Shown here piece after piece: positions 17,676-28,100 of a stretch of DNA of 64,000 nt. This stretch comes from Pseudomonadota bacterium (GTDB taxonomy: Bacteria; Myxococcota_A; Polyangia; Polyangiales; Polyangiaceae). How positions within the stretch are numbered: position 1 is the first letter of the stretch; each line of letters starts with the position of its first letter. A program made the translations under genes and the position numbers. The stretch lies in contig JAFAER010000139.1 in NCBI GenBank assembly GCA_023423895.1, positions 17,419 through 81,418 on the forward strand. The letters are read 5' to 3'. The notes below the pieces were generated by a model, which saw only the letters and a program-made list of their open reading frames with translations, was not told the DNA's origin and did not search any database.

Positions 17676-19492
17676 AAGAAATGCGAAAGCGAGGGGCCAT
17701 CTCCTTCATCGTCTTTGGAGGCGTGGTCGCTTCATCACTTCTTGGGGCTTGCGGCGAGCGGGACGGAGGGTTCGACGAGCACACGACGACCTTCCCCTTC
17801 GACGGCTCCGCCGAGGCGCAACAATGCTTGCTCCAATGCTCCCTCGACGGCCGTTCGGTCATCGATACATGCACGCGTGCGACCGTTCAGACGTGTCCGC
17901 CGGACCTCGCGTGCGGCGCCGGCACCTGTCAGGCCCCGTGCGCGGCGGCAGCGGCGGACCGGAGCTCGACGGGCTGTGAGTTCTACCTCCAGCCGCCCCT
18001 CTTCACGAAGGCTTTCGGCAGAAGCTGTTATGCAGCCTACGTCGTCAACACGTCGACGCTCCCGGTCGATGTGTCGCTCGAATATCAGGGCAAGCCTCTC
18101 GACGTATCGAGATCGCTCTATCGAACGAATCCTGGCGACTCGACACTGATCCCTCATGAGGGGTCGCTCGCTCCGGACGAAAGCGCCATTCTCTTCATCT
18201 TCGACGGACCGCCGGACGAAATTCCTGCTTCTGGTGACTCCCCGGCACCTTGTCCGGAGGGTGTCGTCGCGGCGACTTCCGTCGACGGACTCCCGGACGG
18301 CACGGGCATCGGCTCGTCATTCCATCTGCAGACGAACGTGCCCGTGAGCCTAGCGGCGATCTACCCCTACGGAGGAGCACCGAGCCATCTCCCCTCCGCG
18401 ACGCTTGTCTTGCCGGTGGCGACTTGGGGCAAGCAGCACATCATCGTCAACGCGTGGGAGCGGGTCATGAGCATCATCGTCCCGCCCTATGCCCCGGCCG
18501 CACAGATCGTCGCGTCGGAGGATGACACGGAGGTCACGATACGTCCGAACCAGCCGATCCAGGATGGTGCCGGAGTCATCGGCACGGGAGCGTGGGTGCC
18601 CGCGACCTACCGCCTCGGAAAGGGAGAGGTCCTGCAGCTCGTTCAGGCCCAGGAGCTCTCGGGCAGCGTCGTCACGTCCACGAAACCGACGAGCGTCTTC
18701 GGTGGGCACGAATGCATGAACATCCCGTCGAAGCGAAGCGCCTGCGATACGGCGCTCCAACAGCTTCCGACGTTCGAGCAGTGGGGTTCGGAGTACGTCG
18801 CCGTCGGCTATCGGCCGCGTCTCGGCAACGAGTTCGAGCTCATGCCCTATCGGATCGTCGCAGCGCGCGACGGGACGCGCCTCGACTACGATCCCGAGGT
18901 GCCGCGCGGCGCGCCGATCACGATGTCCGCTGGTGAAGTCGTCACGTTCTGGGCGGGGACCGGGCAACCGTTCGTCGTTCGCACGCAAGACGCCGAACAC
19001 CCGATCTACCTTGCCGCGTACATGAGCGGGAGCGGCGACGCGAATGTCCCCGATGAAGTCGGCAGCATCTATTTCGATTTCAAAGGCCGCGGAGATCCGG
19101 AGTTCGTCAACGTCGTTCCTTCCCGGCAGTACCTGAGCTCGTATTCATTCTTCGCAGACCCGACGTATGACGAGACGTCGCTCGTCATCGTTCGCGCCAA
19201 GACGGATGGCCATTTCAGGGACGTTTGGCTCGAGTGCGCCGGCAACCTCACTGACTTCAAGCCGGTGGGCACGAGAGGCGACTACGAATGGACACGCGTC
19301 GACCTCGCTCGTGAAGGGGGACCTGGCCAGGCCTTCGACGGGGGCGTTTGCAGGAACGGTCTCCAGCGCATGCGGAGTGCCGGCCCGTTCACAGCGACCT
19401 TGTGGGGCTGGTCGTACTTCGCGAGCTACGCGTATCCGGGCGGCATGGCCCAACGAAAGCTCGTGGAGGCACCGCTCGATCCCACCCGCTGA
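17672..19492 (+). CDS. IgGFc-binding-like lipoprotein, last of the operon
   Basis: A 606-residue exported protein with lipobox LGAC (Cys 27) and a short Cys-containing region (CSLDGRSVIDTC, CPPDLACGAGTC). It is followed by a domain matching the bacterial IgGFc_binding family: NTSTLPVDVSLEYQG, then ALILFIFDGPPDE-like and HLQTNVPVSLAAIYPYGG segments, LPVATWGKQHIIVNAW, and EDDTEVTIRPN. In this family the name comes from similarity to a mucus protein; antibody binding is not implied, and surface adhesion is more plausible. The GTG at 17672 overlaps the upstream TGA (GTGA); an ATG at 17681 is an alternative. It ends 12 bases before the convergent esterase gene. Confidence 0.8.
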   Translation: MKEMRKRGAISFIVFGGVVASSLLGACGERDGGFDEHTTTFPFDGSAEAQQCLLQCSLDGRSVIDTCTRATVQTCPPDLACGAGTCQAPCAAAAADRSSTGCEFYLQPPLFTKAFGRSCYAAYVVNTSTLPVDVSLEYQGKPLDVSRSLYRTNPGDSTLIPHEGSLAPDESAILFIFDGPPDEIPASGDSPAPCPEGVVAATSVDGLPDGTGIGSSFHLQTNVPVSLAAIYPYGGAPSHLPSATLVLPVATWGKQHIIVNAWERVMSIIVPPYAPAAQIVASEDDTEVTIRPNQPIQDGAGVIGTGAWVPATYRLGKGEVLQLVQAQELSGSVVTSTKPTSVFGGHECMNIPSKRSACDTALQQLPTFEQWGSEYVAVGYRPRLGNEFELMPYRIVAARDGTRLDYDPEVPRGAPITMSAGEVVTFWAGTGQPFVVRTQDAEHPIYLAAYMSGSGDANVPDEVGSIYFDFKGRGDPEFVNVVPSRQYLSSYSFFADPTYDETSLVIVRAKTDGHFRDVWLECAGNLTDFKPVGTRGDYEWTRVDLAREGGPGQAFDGGVCRNGLQRMRSAGPFTATLWGWSYFASYAYPGGMAQRKLVEAPLDPTR

Positions 19493-19504
19493 CGACGCAG
19501 CAGA

Positions 19505-20458
19505 TCAATGCTTCGTGAACCAGTCCGTGATCTCGGCCGGTGAAACGGCCAGCCACGCGTGGCCGGCGCTCGGGTCGACGATCTTCTTCGTAGCGACCGC
19601 ATCGGCTACGAGCTCGTCGTAGTAGCGCTCCGCAGTGAAGAGCGGCACGGTCGTGTCCAGCGCGCCGTGGAGGAAGAGCGTGGGCGGGTGATCCGCCGGG
19701 AGCTTGTTCGGCACGTTGCAGACCGCACCGAGGCACGTCGCGTAGCTCGCCGACTGGATCGCCAGCGCGCGGAACTTGCCGGCGTAGCTCACGGCCATCC
19801 GGCTCGTCATGTATCCGCCGCTCGAGATCCCGGTCGCGTAGAGACGGCTCATGTCGGCCGGTCCGAAGTCCCCGTTCTCGACGGCAACGAGAAGCGCGTC
19901 GATCACCTGCTTGTCGGTGGTCAGATCGTACGGCACTCCCGAGTTCGTCTGCCATGCGACGCCGGCGGCCGCCGCTGGAGCGATGACGGTGAAGCCGTGA
20001 TCGAGGAGCATCGCCTGCAGCCGGCCCTGGTGAAAGCCACCGAACGGAACGTTCGGCGTGAGCGTGTCCCAGGTGAGGCTCGGTCCGCCAAGCGAACCTT
20101 GATACAGGAGAACGACCGGGTAGCCGCCCGCGGGAGCAGGCGTCGACGGAGTCTGCCAGTAGACGTCGCGCGTCACGCCTCCGGCCTCGAGCGGCGTGAC
20201 CTCGTGCGAGCAATACACGGAAGAATCCGTCACCGTGCAACGGCTCGGGAAGGATGCGTCGGTCGATGCGTCGGCGTTGGGCATCACGCCGGCATCCGCC
20301 TCGACCCCGGCCTCGGGCGAAGGCCCCGTCGCGCTCTCCACGCCCGCATCGGGGAAGGGAGCATCGTCGACCGGCGCACCGGCGCTCGATCCGCACGCAG
20401 CGAGCGGCGCGATCGCGGCAACGAACGAAAGCAACCCAAAGCGAGCGGAGCGACGCAT
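19505..20458 (-). CDS. Lipoprotein esterase of the PHB-depolymerase/alpha-beta hydrolase type
   Basis: A 317-residue exported hydrolase. The lipoprotein signal ends PLAAC (Cys 22), followed by an acidic Pro/Asp/Ala linker. The catalytic domain has the nucleophile elbow GISSGG (Ser near 212), a TLFLHGALDTTVP segment carrying the probable Asp, and DPSAGHAW with the His. Organisation and motifs are closest to the esterase/LpqC group related to polyhydroxybutyrate depolymerases and feruloyl esterases. The true substrate is unknown. The ATG at 20458 starts the signal peptide; earlier in-frame codons up to 20524 add a segment that would spoil it. Confidence 0.82.
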   Translation of the reverse strand: MRRSARFGLLSFVAAIAPLAACGSSAGAPVDDAPFPDAGVESATGPSPEAGVEADAGVMPNADASTDASFPSRCTVTDSSVYCSHEVTPLEAGGVTRDVYWQTPSTPAPAGGYPVVLLYQGSLGGPSLTWDTLTPNVPFGGFHQGRLQAMLLDHGFTVIAPAAAAGVAWQTNSGVPYDLTTDKQVIDALLVAVENGDFGPADMSRLYATGISSGGYMTSRMAVSYAGKFRALAIQSASYATCLGAVCNVPNKLPADHPPTLFLHGALDTTVPLFTAERYYDELVADAVATKKIVDPSAGHAWLAVSPAEITDWFTKH

Positions 20459-20572
20459 GGCGAACGCGACCTTCCCTAGCACCGCCCCCTCGAGTTTCAC
20501 GTCCCAACTGCGTCGAGCATCCATGCCCTTCGCACGTTCGTGCGCCGCACGAGGACGAGGACGAGCGCTCGG

Positions 20573-21574
20573 TCAGGGACGCTCGGCGACGAGGATGTCC
20601 ATGGAACCGCCGCGGTCGCTCGTGAGATAGATGCGGCACCCGTCCGGCGACAGCCACGCGGGGTAGTCCTCGGTCGGCGAGCTCAGCTCGCTCACCGGCT
20701 CGGCCGCGCCGAATGGATCCGAGAGCGATGGTCGTCGCGCCATCCAGATGTCGCTCTCCCCTAACCCGCCCGGGCGATCGCTGCCGAAGTAGACGGTGAG
20801 CCCGTCCGCCGAGAGCGCGACCCCGGCCTCGTTGTTCGACGACCTCAGCTCGCTGATGACCGACGCTTCCCCGTAAGCGCCGATCGCGTCGCGCACGCTG
20901 CGGAACAGGTGGCGTGTCACCCCGCCGAGCCGCTCGGACGTGAACCACAGCTCGGCGCCGTCGTGTTTCACGGACGGGTACACCTCGACCGAGGACGATC
21001 CGGCCCGCTCCACCTTCCGCGCCTGTCCGAAGGGTGCGGTAACGACGGTGCGTGACGCGCTGAAGATGTCGGCGTCGTCGGCGGCCGAGAGCTCACCGAA
21101 GAAGAAAATGGTCAGCCCATCGCCCGTCATCGACGGTCCGCCGATCGCTTCCACGCCCGTGAGCCCTTGCGTCAGCTCCGTGAGCTCGGCGGGCGCGGAG
21201 AACGGCTCGGCGCGCGAGCTGCGCTTCGCCATCAGGATGGTCCCTGCGTTCAGATTCACGGACCGGTCGAACACGATCACGAGCTCGTCGGCGGTGAGCG
21301 TGGGCGACATCTCGTAGCCACTGCTGTTGACGGGCCCCTCGACCGGCTTCGGAGGGCCGAACGGCTTCGCCGGATCACACGACGGCGGCGGTCCACTCTC
21401 CTCTCCGCCGTCGTCGAGCACCACGCCCGCGTCAGAGCGCACCGCGGCGTCCTGCTTGCCGGCGTCCGACGACGCGTCGGAGACCTTCTGGAGGTCTCCG
21501 AATCCGACGACGGCGTTGCACGCAGCGAGCGGCACGAGGACGAGCAGGCTCGGGATCGACCGCCGTGCGCGCAT
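20573..21574 (-). CDS. PD40/TolB-like propeller lipoprotein
   Basis: A 333-residue protein with lipobox PLAAC (Cys 19), a Ser/Asp-rich linker, and WD40-like PD40 repeats of the form LSADGLTVYFGSDRPGG and LSPDGCRIYLTSDRGG, also MTGDGLTIFFFGEL and VKHDGAELWFTSERLGG. The repeats occupy residues ~75-333 and should form a beta-propeller like the TolB C-terminal domain. Such proteins occur widely in Polyangia as exported proteins of unknown binding partner. It lies 114 bases upstream of the esterase gene on the same strand, so co-transcription is possible. Confidence 0.82.
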   Translation of the reverse strand: MRARRSIPSLLVLVPLAACNAVVGFGDLQKVSDASSDAGKQDAAVRSDAGVVLDDGGEESGPPPSCDPAKPFGPPKPVEGPVNSSGYEMSPTLTADELVIVFDRSVNLNAGTILMAKRSSRAEPFSAPAELTELTQGLTGVEAIGGPSMTGDGLTIFFFGELSAADDADIFSASRTVVTAPFGQARKVERAGSSSVEVYPSVKHDGAELWFTSERLGGVTRHLFRSVRDAIGAYGEASVISELRSSNNEAGVALSADGLTVYFGSDRPGGLGESDIWMARRPSLSDPFGAAEPVSELSSPTEDYPAWLSPDGCRIYLTSDRGGSMDILVAERP

Positions 21575-21844
21575 GGAACGACTTTAGCCGAGCAACGAGC
21601 TCGAACGTAGCTTCCGGAGTCACCGCGGGATCTCCGAGATGAACCCTTTGATCGCGGAGATCGACCCCGCCCACGTGCGGGATGGATGGTTTCCCGGACA
21701 CTTCGAGCGCTGCACCCCCTCGGCACGCATCCTGCTTGGGCGGCAGCGTGCTCGTCCTCGTTCGAGCCTACGAGCGTCCGACGCGCAACGGTGCATTCAC
21801 GCACCTGAGGATACAGAGCCTCGAGACCGTTCGCGCAGCGGCGG

Positions 21845-23248
21845 TCATTCAGCAGTCGCTGCCCGTCGCCAGCGCTCGCGGAACGAGCTGCGCGCGAACC
21901 GCGTGAAGAGCAGCGCGGCCGCCACGCTCAGGCCCGCGATGAGGCCCATCCACATGCCGCGCGCGCCGAGCCCGCGCTGGAACGCGAGCCACCAGCCCAC
22001 CGGCATGCCGACGCCCCAGTAGGCGAACAGCGTGATCACCATCGAGACGCGCGTGTCCTTGAGCCCACGGAGCGCGCCGTTGGATGCCACCTGGATCCCG
22101 TCGGAGAACTGGAAGAAGCCGGCGAGGACGATGAGCTCGGTCGCCGTCGCGATCACGCCGGCGTCGCGCGTGTAGAGCGATGCAATGACGTTCGGCAGGG
22201 TCAGCATCAACCCCGCCGAGAGCGCCTGCGTGGCGAGCGTCAGCCCGATCCCGCAGAAGCCGGCGTAGCGAACGGCCTGGGCGTCGCCGCGACCGACGGC
22301 GTGCCCCACACGCACGGTGATCGCCATCGCGAGGCCCAGCGGGACCATGAAGAAGAACGAGGCGATGTTCAGCGCCACCTGGTGGCTCGCCACCACCTGC
22401 TCACCAAGTGTTCCGATCGCCAGAGCGACGGCCACGAACAGACCTCCCTCGGCGAGCAGCGTCACCGCCATCGGCAAGCCCACCCAGAGCAGCTCGCCGA
22501 TGCGCTTCGCATCCGGCGGGTCGAAGCGTTCGCCGAGCCCGAGACCACGGTAGTTCCGATGCCGCGCGATGAAGACGGCGAACGCGAGCATCTCGAGCCA
22601 GAGCACCAGCGCCGTGGCGATGCCGCAGCCGCGCGCGCCCTGCGGGGTGAACCCGAGCTTGCCGAACATCAGCACGTACCCGAGCGGCGCGAGCACTGCG
22701 AGCCCGCCGAGGCTGAAGTACATCGAGGGACGCGTGAGCGACAGGCCCTCCGACAGGCCGCGCAGCGCGAAATAGACGGTGAGCGCCGGCGCCCCCCAAC
22801 TGATGGCGCCCAGGAACTCTCCGACCTCGGCACGGAGCCCCGGCGCGACGCCGACGAGCGCGACGAGCGGGCTCGCATGGCGCACGCCGAACCAGAGCAC
22901 CCCGCCCATCACGAGCGCGAGCCACATCGCCTGGCGGAACACCGCTCCGACCTCGTGGCGGCGTCCTGCGCCGTCGAGCTGCGAGACCGACGGCGGGACC
23001 GCCATCATCATCCCGATGCCGCTCAGAATCGCCAGGGACCAGATGCTGGCTCCGACGGCAACGGCTCCGAGCACGTGCGCGCTGTGATGCCCGGCGAGCA
23101 CCGCGTCGACCATGTTCGTGCCCACAGCCGCGAGCTGCGCGAGGACGAGCGGCAGCGCGAGCCGAACGGTCGCGCCGATCTCGCGCACCACGCGGGCGCG
23201 ATCCGGTCGCCGGTTACGTGCGGAGCTCGTCTGGGTCGGATCTCGCAT
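21845..23248 (-). CDS. MATE family efflux transporter
   Basis: A 467-residue inner-membrane protein with twelve predicted helices in two halves and the typical MATE start (IGATVRLALPLVLAQLAAVGTNMVDAVLAG). NorM-type members export cationic drugs and dyes using Na+ or H+. The helix-7 region begins with RRIGELLWVGLPMAVTLLAE-like residues, as in NorM. The ATG at 23248 was chosen; the frame is open further upstream but reads into the Hsp70 gene end. The gene lies 22 bases downstream of the Hsp70-like gene on the same strand, so the two are probably co-transcribed. The substrate cannot be read from sequence. Confidence 0.9.
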   Translation of the reverse strand: MRDPTQTSSARNRRPDRARVVREIGATVRLALPLVLAQLAAVGTNMVDAVLAGHHSAHVLGAVAVGASIWSLAILSGIGMMMAVPPSVSQLDGAGRRHEVGAVFRQAMWLALVMGGVLWFGVRHASPLVALVGVAPGLRAEVGEFLGAISWGAPALTVYFALRGLSEGLSLTRPSMYFSLGGLAVLAPLGYVLMFGKLGFTPQGARGCGIATALVLWLEMLAFAVFIARHRNYRGLGLGERFDPPDAKRIGELLWVGLPMAVTLLAEGGLFVAVALAIGTLGEQVVASHQVALNIASFFFMVPLGLAMAITVRVGHAVGRGDAQAVRYAGFCGIGLTLATQALSAGLMLTLPNVIASLYTRDAGVIATATELIVLAGFFQFSDGIQVASNGALRGLKDTRVSMVITLFAYWGVGMPVGWWLAFQRGLGARGMWMGLIAGLSVAAALLFTRFARSSFRERWRRAATAE

Positions 23249-23270
23249 GGCGCCGCTGGGACAAGCAGGT

Positions 23271-24536
23271 TCAGGCCTCGTGCATCGCGCGAAGCGCAAG
23301 CCCGCTCGCGACGGAGACGAGCTCGCCGCCCGTCCGCATGCGCGACGCACCGAAGCGCGTCTCGAAGATGCGCCGCACCGCGGGAACGAACGAGCTGCCG
23401 CCCGTCATGAAGACCTGATCGACATCCTTCGCATCGACCCCCGCGCGTGAGAGCAGCCGATCGACACAGGCAGCCATCTTCTGCATGTCCTCGTCGATCC
23501 ACTCCTCGAAGGCGCGCCGCGTGACGGGAGCCTCGATCTCGAGCGGCGCGTCGGAGAACTCGAAGACGGCCTCCTCGGCGTTCGAGAGAGCGACCTTCGT
23601 GCGCTCGATTGCCCGATAGAGGTGGTAGCCGAGGTCGTTCTCGAGCACGTGGAGCAATGCGCGCAACGTGCTGCCGTCGGCGGCCTGGCTCATCATGCCC
23701 TCGAGCATCTCGATGTTCTTCTTCGACTTGAGGAACGAGAGGTGATGCCACCGCAAGAGGCGTGCGTAGATCCACACCGGGACGGGCAGCTCCTTGTTGC
23801 CCATCAGCGATCGGTAGGTCGTTCCCTGACCGAGCTTCGGGGCGACGAGCTTCTGCATCAGGCGTGCGTCGAGCGCGTCGCCGGCGATCCCGACGCCGTC
23901 GCTGCCGAGGATGCGGTCAGCGCCGCTGTCCTTCTGCCCCGGCCCGACGCGCACGAGCGAGAAGTCGCTCGTACCGCCACCGAAGTCCGCGACGAGGACG
24001 AGCTCGTCATGGTCGAGCTTCGACTCGTAGAAATGCGCGGCGGCGACGGGCTCGTACTCGAGCTCCACGTCTTCCCAACCGGCGTTCGCCAGCGCCTGGC
24101 GCAAGCGCTTCAGCGCGAGCGCTTCGTCCTCCTCGTCCCGCTCGGTGACGAAGTGCACCGGGCGCCCGACGACAGCCCGTGAGCCGAGCGGACCGAGCTT
24201 TTGTTCGGCAGACGCGCGGAGCTCGCGGAGGAGCACGGTCAGGAGGTCGACGAGCGACGTCGTTCGACCGAAGATATTCGTCGCCTGGAACGTGGCGTCC
24301 GCGAGGTAGGACTTCATCGACTGGATGAGCCGTCCTTCGCCCGCCGCGTCGAGGTAGCGGTCGATCGCGCGTGGACCGCCGACCGGCTTCTCGCCCGCGC
24401 CGAAATAGAGGAGCGAGCGGAACGTGTCGGCGGAGCCGGCGGCGTGGTCATGCGTCGCGAGCCGAACGCTGCCGTCGCCTTCGCTCACCGCGATCGCGCT
24501 GTTGGTGGTTCCGAGGTCCAGTCCGATACGCCGCAT
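23271..24536 (-). CDS. Hsp70-family ATPase (YegD-like, no substrate-binding domain)
   Basis: A 421-residue actin-fold ATPase. The phosphate-1 motif is GLDLGTTNSAIAV at residues ~4-16, the phosphate-2 motif is VADFGGGTSDFSLV near 207, and the adenosine motif is MTGGSSFVPAVRRIF near 376. At ~420 residues it has the nucleotide-binding domain and insertions but lacks the C-terminal peptide-binding domain of DnaK, as in E. coli YegD. Its function is unknown; a classical folding role is unlikely without the binding domain. The ATG at 24536 starts exactly at the conserved motif. It lies upstream of the MATE gene with a 22-base gap. Confidence 0.85.
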   Translation of the reverse strand: MRRIGLDLGTTNSAIAVSEGDGSVRLATHDHAAGSADTFRSLLYFGAGEKPVGGPRAIDRYLDAAGEGRLIQSMKSYLADATFQATNIFGRTTSLVDLLTVLLRELRASAEQKLGPLGSRAVVGRPVHFVTERDEEDEALALKRLRQALANAGWEDVELEYEPVAAAHFYESKLDHDELVLVADFGGGTSDFSLVRVGPGQKDSGADRILGSDGVGIAGDALDARLMQKLVAPKLGQGTTYRSLMGNKELPVPVWIYARLLRWHHLSFLKSKKNIEMLEGMMSQAADGSTLRALLHVLENDLGYHLYRAIERTKVALSNAEEAVFEFSDAPLEIEAPVTRRAFEEWIDEDMQKMAACVDRLLSRAGVDAKDVDQVFMTGGSSFVPAVRRIFETRFGASRMRTGGELVSVASGLALRAMHEA

Positions 24537-24668
24537 GGGACGCGCGGAGATAGCAGGCCACGCCCCCGTTGTCCCGAACGCGAGACGAGCGCGTCCCATC
24601 CCCGCTCCGCAGCTCAGCGGCGGAGTCGTAGCCGCGTGCGAGCCGGCCCTCGCCGCAGCGCTGGCGTC

Positions 24669-25118
24669 CTACCTAGGCTCGAGCTTCCACCGGCCGAGCT
24701 CCCTCGCACTTTTGGCCTCGAGATCGATTGGGGCGGGCCCGTCGATGAGCGTGGTGATGCAATGACAGATCTCCGCTTCGCAGATGACCGCGAAGCACCA
24801 CGGAACGGGCTGCGGTCCCAGCACCTCTTCGGGTGGGGAAAGGGTCGGAACCGGCCCGACGATGGCGACGGCCATCGAGCTCATGGCGGAGGAACGCTGG
24901 TTGGTTTGCTCCTCGGTCGTCGGAGTCTCGGGAGGCAAGTCGCGAGGCAAGTCGCGAGGCAAGTCGCGAGGCAAGTCGCAAGGCGAGTCGCTCGACTGCA
25001 CAATCGACGCCTCTGCCTGGTCGGTCGTGGTCTCGACGCTCGTTGCGTCCGCTGCACAGCCGTACTCGGCGAATACCAGCGCGAGCCCGACGAACCATCG
25101 AGGGTAGGAGCTGTTCAT
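24669..25118 (-). CDS. Small lipoprotein with DLPR tandem repeats
   Basis: A 149-residue exported protein with a hydrophobic N-terminus (WFVGLALVFAEYGC) that may be a lipoprotein signal. The middle has five near-perfect tetrapeptide repeats, Asp-Leu-Pro-Arg, encoded by a 12-bp tandem repeat. The C-terminal half has a Cys cluster (WCFAVICEAEICHC), so a disulfide or metal site is possible. The ATG is preceded by AGGAGG with a 7-base spacer (25126-25131), a strong ribosome site. That site lies inside the end of the sigma-54 activator gene, whose TGA overlaps this start (ATGA). No family was recognised. Confidence 0.7.
   Translation of the reverse strand: MNSSYPRWFVGLALVFAEYGCAADATSVETTTDQAEASIVQSSDSPCDLPRDLPRDLPRDLPPETPTTEEQTNQRSSAMSSMAVAIVGPVPTLSPPEEVLGPQPVPWCFAVICEAEICHCITTLIDGPAPIDLEAKSARELGRWKLEPR
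24933..24992. repeat. 12-bp in-frame tandem repeat (DLPR)
   Basis: Five units of AGGCAAGTCGCG on the plus strand, the first three identical and the last two with one or two changes, coding for DLPR on the minus strand. The period keeps the reading frame, so copy number can change by slippage without breaking the gene. Confidence 0.85.
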
Positions 25119-28100
25119 GATTCTTCCTCCTGAGCGACCGACATTCTGTACTTCTTCGCGAGCTGGGAAAGCCGCGGTCGCTTCATTCCGAGGAGCGCCG
25201 CTGCTCGCGAGATATTTCCCTTCGTTTCCTCGAGTGCACGGACAATGCAATCGTGCTCGATCTGGCGTTTCAGATCGTACAAGGTCATCTCTCCGCGACG
25301 GATCTGCTCGTATCTGTCGCCTTCGGGGCGAGGTTCGCCGTCCGTCGAGGCAGGCTCCGCCCCGGTAGGCTCCGGAGCCGCGTGCGTCCGAACGGAAACA
25401 GGCGCGTGCGTCGAGACGGCGAGCTGTGCGACCGCACGGAGCTCGTCGACGTGCGCGACCAGATCGGCGACGTCGATGACGTTGCCGTCCGCGAAGAGGG
25501 CGACGGCGCGAAGGACGTTATCGAGCTCGCGAACGTTCCCGGGCCACTTGTGCCGTTGAAGAAGAGCGATCGCGTCCGCCGAGAGTGTCTTCACCGGCTC
25601 GTTGCGCTCGGCGGCAAATCGCGCGAGAAGATGTTCACCAAGTCGTCCGATGTCGGTGGACCGAGCGCGCAGCGGCGGCACATCGACTGTGATTCCACGG
25701 AGTCGATAGTAGAGGTCTTCGCGGAATTCGCCGCGTTCGACCATGGCCTTGAGGTTGCGGTGCGTCGCGCAGATGACGCGCACGTCGGCGCAAATCGGGG
25801 AGATTCCACCGACACGCTCGAACGTCTTCTCCTGAAGCACGCGGAGCAGAGCCACCTGCGTCCTCGGCGAGATGTCCCCGATCTCGTCGAGGAAGAGAGT
25901 TCCGCCCTCGGCAAGCTCGAACCGACCACGACGGCGGCTCGAAGCCCCGGTGAAGGCCCCCTTCTCGTGCCCGAAGAGCTCGGAGAGGAGCAGGGACTCG
26001 ACGAGCGCCGCGCAATTGACGCTCACGAGTGGGCCGTCTCGGCGATCGCTCGCGCGGTGGATCGCTTCGGCGACGAGCTCCTTGCCGGTTCCGCTCTCGC
26101 CCTGGATGAGCACGGTCGCGTTCGACCGTGCGACCTTTCCGACAGTGAGCATCAGAGAGCGAATCTGCGGGTGCTCCCCTACGATCTGTCGATGGGTCGT
26201 CGCCCGCGTCGGTGCGGTGACTTTCTCACGCAGATCGAGCTCGGGAGCTTCATTGCAGGCTCCAAGCGACACATGGAGCTTGATGAGAGCGACGCCTTCC
26301 GGCTTCGCGAGATAGGCGGTACGGATATCGGCCGGTAGTGTCGCCGCCACTCGCTCGCGTGTCAGCATTGCCTTCTCGCAGTGGGTCCGCGCGGCCTCGA
26401 GATCGCCACTGTCTCGGCAGCCCAGCGCGAGAAGCATGAGGGCTTCGATGATCAGATCTTCGTCGCCCGAGGAGCGCGCAGCTGCCGCGGCGTCGGTCGC
26501 TGCGTCGAGCGCGCACCCGGCCCCGATCGATCGCAGATGGATCGCCCGCAGGATCATCGCTTCGGCGCGGATCTGAACGTTCGTGGTCGCCGCTCCCGCC
26601 TCCTCGAGGATCGGCGCGGCCATCGTGAGATTGCCCTCCTCGAGCGCAATGCGCGCCATGAGGAGCTCGGCCCATGCGAGCGTCTCGACATCACCCGCCG
26701 TGCGCGCGAGCTTCAGCGCGCTCTCGGTCTCGTTGCGCGCGAGCTCGGTATCGCCGCGTGCAAGCGCGATCTTCGCTACGACCCGACGGTAGTGTGCGAC
26801 AGCCGCCGGAGCATCCGTCGCGACGAGGCTGCGGCCAAACGTCAACGTCTGCTCCGCGTGTGCACGGAGCCCCAGGCGCAATCGAAGCTCGGCCAGGTTT
26901 GCGAGCGTGTGCGTGACGCTCGCGCGGCCAGGGAGAACGCGCTGCAAGCGGAGCGAGCGGTCCCAGGTTCCGAGCGCGGTGACGTAGTCGCGCTGACGGT
27001 ACGCCACGACCCCCAGATTGATGCACGCAAAGGCCTCCGCGCGCTCTTCGCGGAGCCGGACGGCGTCGTCGCGTACGCGCTCGAGAATGGTGCGAGCCTT
27101 CTCGATCGCGTCGTTCGACAAGAGAGCGATCGCTCGATTGAGCCCGGCACGAAGCTCCGCTGCACTCTCGCCGGCGGAGGACGCGAAAAGCGCATCCTCC
27201 GCGAAGTGCCGATCGGCCTCTTCCCAGCGCCCGCGAAGAAGAAACATCTTGCCGAGCGTGTTGCGCGCGGCGAGCTGCGTCGACGCCGTCGACGCTAGGC
27301 TGCCGGCCTGCTTCGCGTGGTCCGATGCCGCGTCGAGATCTCCCGCCAAGAAAGCAACCTCGGCGAGCTCGGCGAGGGCACGCGCGCGCTGCTCGTCGTC
27401 GTGCGCCCACGAGTGCGCGTTCTCGAGCGACACGCGCGCGGCCACGGGATCCCCGAGTTGAACCAGCACTTGCCCCATCAAGAGCGCCGTCGATGGTTCG
27501 CGGGGTTTCAGAGTCTGCGCGCTCTCGCACCATCGGAGGGCGCCCTTTGCATCACCGAGTGAGAGCGCCCGCTCGGCCGCACGCGTTCGCAGGAGCAAGC
27601 CATCCTGCCCACGGACGGGCAGGATCGCCTCGAACCAGCGCTCGGCCAGATCGACCGCGACGCGCGTACCGGCCGAGTCTTCGAGTGCACGCGCGATCGC
27701 AGCGTCGGCGTCCTCGGGCTTCCCCGCAGCCAGGAAGAGGTGCGCGGCGCGCGCGTACGCCCAAACATCCGGCTCCACCTTCGCGTCGACGAGGAGCTGG
27801 GCCGCGAGGAGCCGCTCCCCGCTCGTCGCGCTGGCTTCGAGCTTTCGCGTGTCGACGTCCCAATGGAGACCGACGCGCGTGCCGTTCGTCACGAGGACGC
27901 CGGCCTCGAGAAGCTCGTTCAGCTGGCAGCTCAGGTCTGCGCGGAGGGCGCTGCTGTCGAGCATTCGCCCTACCAGGGCCAGCAGCCTTGCGGCCGCGCG
28001 GTCCTCTTCACCGAGCTCGCTCAGCGTGTCGATGGGCTCGGGCTTCGGTCGACGCGCCTTCCTCCACCATCCCTCGAGGCCGACGAGGTCGCTCGTAGCA

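Noticed and set aside
24933..24992. Tandem repeats considered as a CRISPR array
   Set aside because: The units are 12 bp, directly adjacent without spacers, and translate in frame as DLPR.
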